From the NCBI GenBank assembly GCA_002367255.1, contig DFBD01000238.1, forward strand, positions 1 to 16,734: a stretch of 16,734 bases of DNA, in the 5' to 3' direction. Both the position numbers and the translations under genes were made by a program. The notes under the pieces are model-generated. The model ran no database searches. It was not told the origin of the DNA and was given only the letters and a program-made list of their open reading frames with translations. Below, in pieces: positions 15,878 to 16,734 of the stretch. The first letter of the stretch is position 1. Every line of letters starts with the position of its first letter. Source of the stretch: Rhodobacterales bacterium UBA3089. Lineage in GTDB: Bacteria > Pseudomonadota > Alphaproteobacteria > Rhodobacterales > Rhodobacteraceae.

Positions 15878-15912
15878 ATATTTAGGTGGCCTACGGCCGT
15901 AAGGTGAATTCC

Positions 15913-16734
15913 ATGAACAACGAAACGCAAACCGAAGTGATCTTTCCAGACCTGTTGGAACGCTGCCAGAATGCAATACCTGTGATCGAAGATATTCTGG
16001 CCTCGGCCCGAAATATGATGGCGGATCGCGTGACTATTGATGGCCGTGTATCCAGCAAAGCAGTGGAGCAGGAACAGTTTGCCGCGCATGGTCTTAGCTG
16101 GCTGGCGACCTATGTCGAAAGCCTGCGACAGATGTTGACATGGGCGCAGAATTTGCAGGTAAACGGGCGCTTGGGCGAGATGGAACGCCTGCTTTTGCAA
16201 ATCGGTTTCGGAGAATACCTTAGCCAGATTCACGGCGGTATTCCTATGGCGCAGGGCGAAATCGTTCGGCTACATGATTTAGGGGTGGAGGATACCTCGA
16301 CCCTCGACGGAATGCTGCAAGGAAATACCGATGCAGCGCGCAAACGGTTGGTCGATTTGATGATCGAGCGTGACGGCGTTGCGACTTTTGGTGACTGTGG
16401 CCTTGATGATGAATACGAAATGATCCGCGATCAGTTTCGTCGGTTTTCTGACGACAAGGTCGTGCCTTTCGCTCACGAATGGCATTTGAAAGACGAACTG
16501 ATCCCGATGGAAATTCTGACCGAAATGGGCGAATTGGGTGTATTCGGGCTGACCATCCCTGAAGAATACGGCGGGTTTGGCATGACCAAAACCGCGATGT
16601 GTGTGGTTTCTGAAGAGCTGTCGCGCGGCTATATCGGGGTTGGGTCGCTGGGGACACGATCCGAAATCGCGGCAGAACTGATTATCGGTGGCGGGACCGA
16701 TGCGCAAAAGCAGGAATGGTTGCCCAAGATTGCT
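15913..16734 (+). CDS. mcd: Acyl-CoA dehydrogenase, probable (2S)-methylsuccinyl-CoA dehydrogenase (N-terminal part)
   Basis: The frame is open from ATG 15913 to the right edge (274 codons, no stop). AAGGTGA lies just upstream. Residues 165 onward are a standard acyl-CoA dehydrogenase N-domain (EYEMIRDQFRRFSDDKVVPFAHEW, then LGVFGLTIPEEYGGFG, EELSRGYIGVGSLGTRSEIAAELI). The first 165 residues are an extra helical domain that ordinary acyl-CoA dehydrogenases lack, with AAHGLSWLATYVESLR, RLLLQIGFGEYLSQI and GGIPMAQGEIVRL. This is the hallmark of (2S)-methylsuccinyl-CoA dehydrogenase, which makes mesaconyl-CoA in the ethylmalonyl-CoA pathway for acetate assimilation. The identification uses family knowledge; the catalytic glutamate and C-terminus are outside the window. 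Confidence 0.86.
   Translation, partial: MNNETQTEVIFPDLLERCQNAIPVIEDILASARNMMADRVTIDGRVSSKAVEQEQFAAHGLSWLATYVESLRQMLTWAQNLQVNGRLGEMERLLLQIGFGEYLSQIHGGIPMAQGEIVRLHDLGVEDTSTLDGMLQGNTDAARKRLVDLMIERDGVATFGDCGLDDEYEMIRDQFRRFSDDKVVPFAHEWHLKDELIPMEILTEMGELGVFGLTIPEEYGGFGMTKTAMCVVSEELSRGYIGVGSLGTRSEIAAELIIGGGTDAQKQEWLPKIA

Noticed and set aside
16244..16707. Minus-strand frames over the right end
   Set aside because: They are antisense to the well-supported acyl-CoA dehydrogenase reading frame.

Overview
This window looks like an ordinary chromosomal segment from an alphaproteobacterium, most likely a Rhodobacterales (Roseobacter-group) organism. The evidence is the combination of gene content and order: chvI-chvG-hprK-rapZ-EIIA-HPr divergent from pckA, a TIGR02302/DUF4175 protein downstream of lysA, a one-domain HPr kinase, and what looks like the start of methylsuccinyl-CoA dehydrogenase. 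This taxonomic call rests on family knowledge, not on a database search. No mobile element, CRISPR array, rRNA or tRNA gene is visible.

Layout. (1) Positions 1-4962, plus strand: the C-terminal part of argH (cut by the window edge), a 36-residue LptM-like lipoprotein, a small exported protein with a molybdopterin-oxidoreductase-like fold but no metal-ligand cysteine, lysA, and a large membrane-anchored coiled-coil protein (TIGR02302). The first two genes overlap by 4 bases and lysA is tightly followed by the TIGR02302 gene. (2) 4959-6218, minus: an MJ0042-type zinc-ribbon protein with an acidic middle and one C-terminal membrane segment; its stop codon interlocks with that of the TIGR02302 gene. 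(3) 6386-7105, plus: a 1-acyl-glycerol-3-phosphate acyltransferase. (4) 7106-11467, minus: a six-gene cluster read chvI, chvG, hprK, rapZ, EIIA (mannose type), HPr, joined by overlaps or gaps of at most 18 bases. (5) 11769-13373, plus: pckA, divergent from chvI, with a structured leader and a clear intrinsic terminator. (6) 13443-14942, plus: a divergent member of the gamma-glutamyltransferase family. (7) 14931-15713, minus: a TauE/SafE-type permease. (8) 15913 to the right edge, plus: the N-terminal half of a probable (2S)-methylsuccinyl-CoA dehydrogenase.

How it fits together. The cluster of ChvG-ChvI (envelope/acid-responsive two-component system) with HPr kinase, HPr, EIIA and RapZ is a regulatory rather than sugar-transporting phosphotransferase branch: no EI, EIIB or EIIC is present here. 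It sits back to back with pckA, the gluconeogenic exit from the TCA cycle, and the window ends in a gene of the ethylmalonyl-CoA pathway, so carbon-flow control between C2/C4 substrates and gluconeogenesis is a plausible common theme (inference).

I did not find an obviously new biological system. The most noteworthy items are a perfect 9-bp inverted repeat in the pckA leader that would hide one of two ribosome binding sites, a GGT-family enzyme that appears to lack the usual substrate-binding arginine motif, several small dyads and repeats in the intergenic regions, and the unusually tight convergent gene ends.
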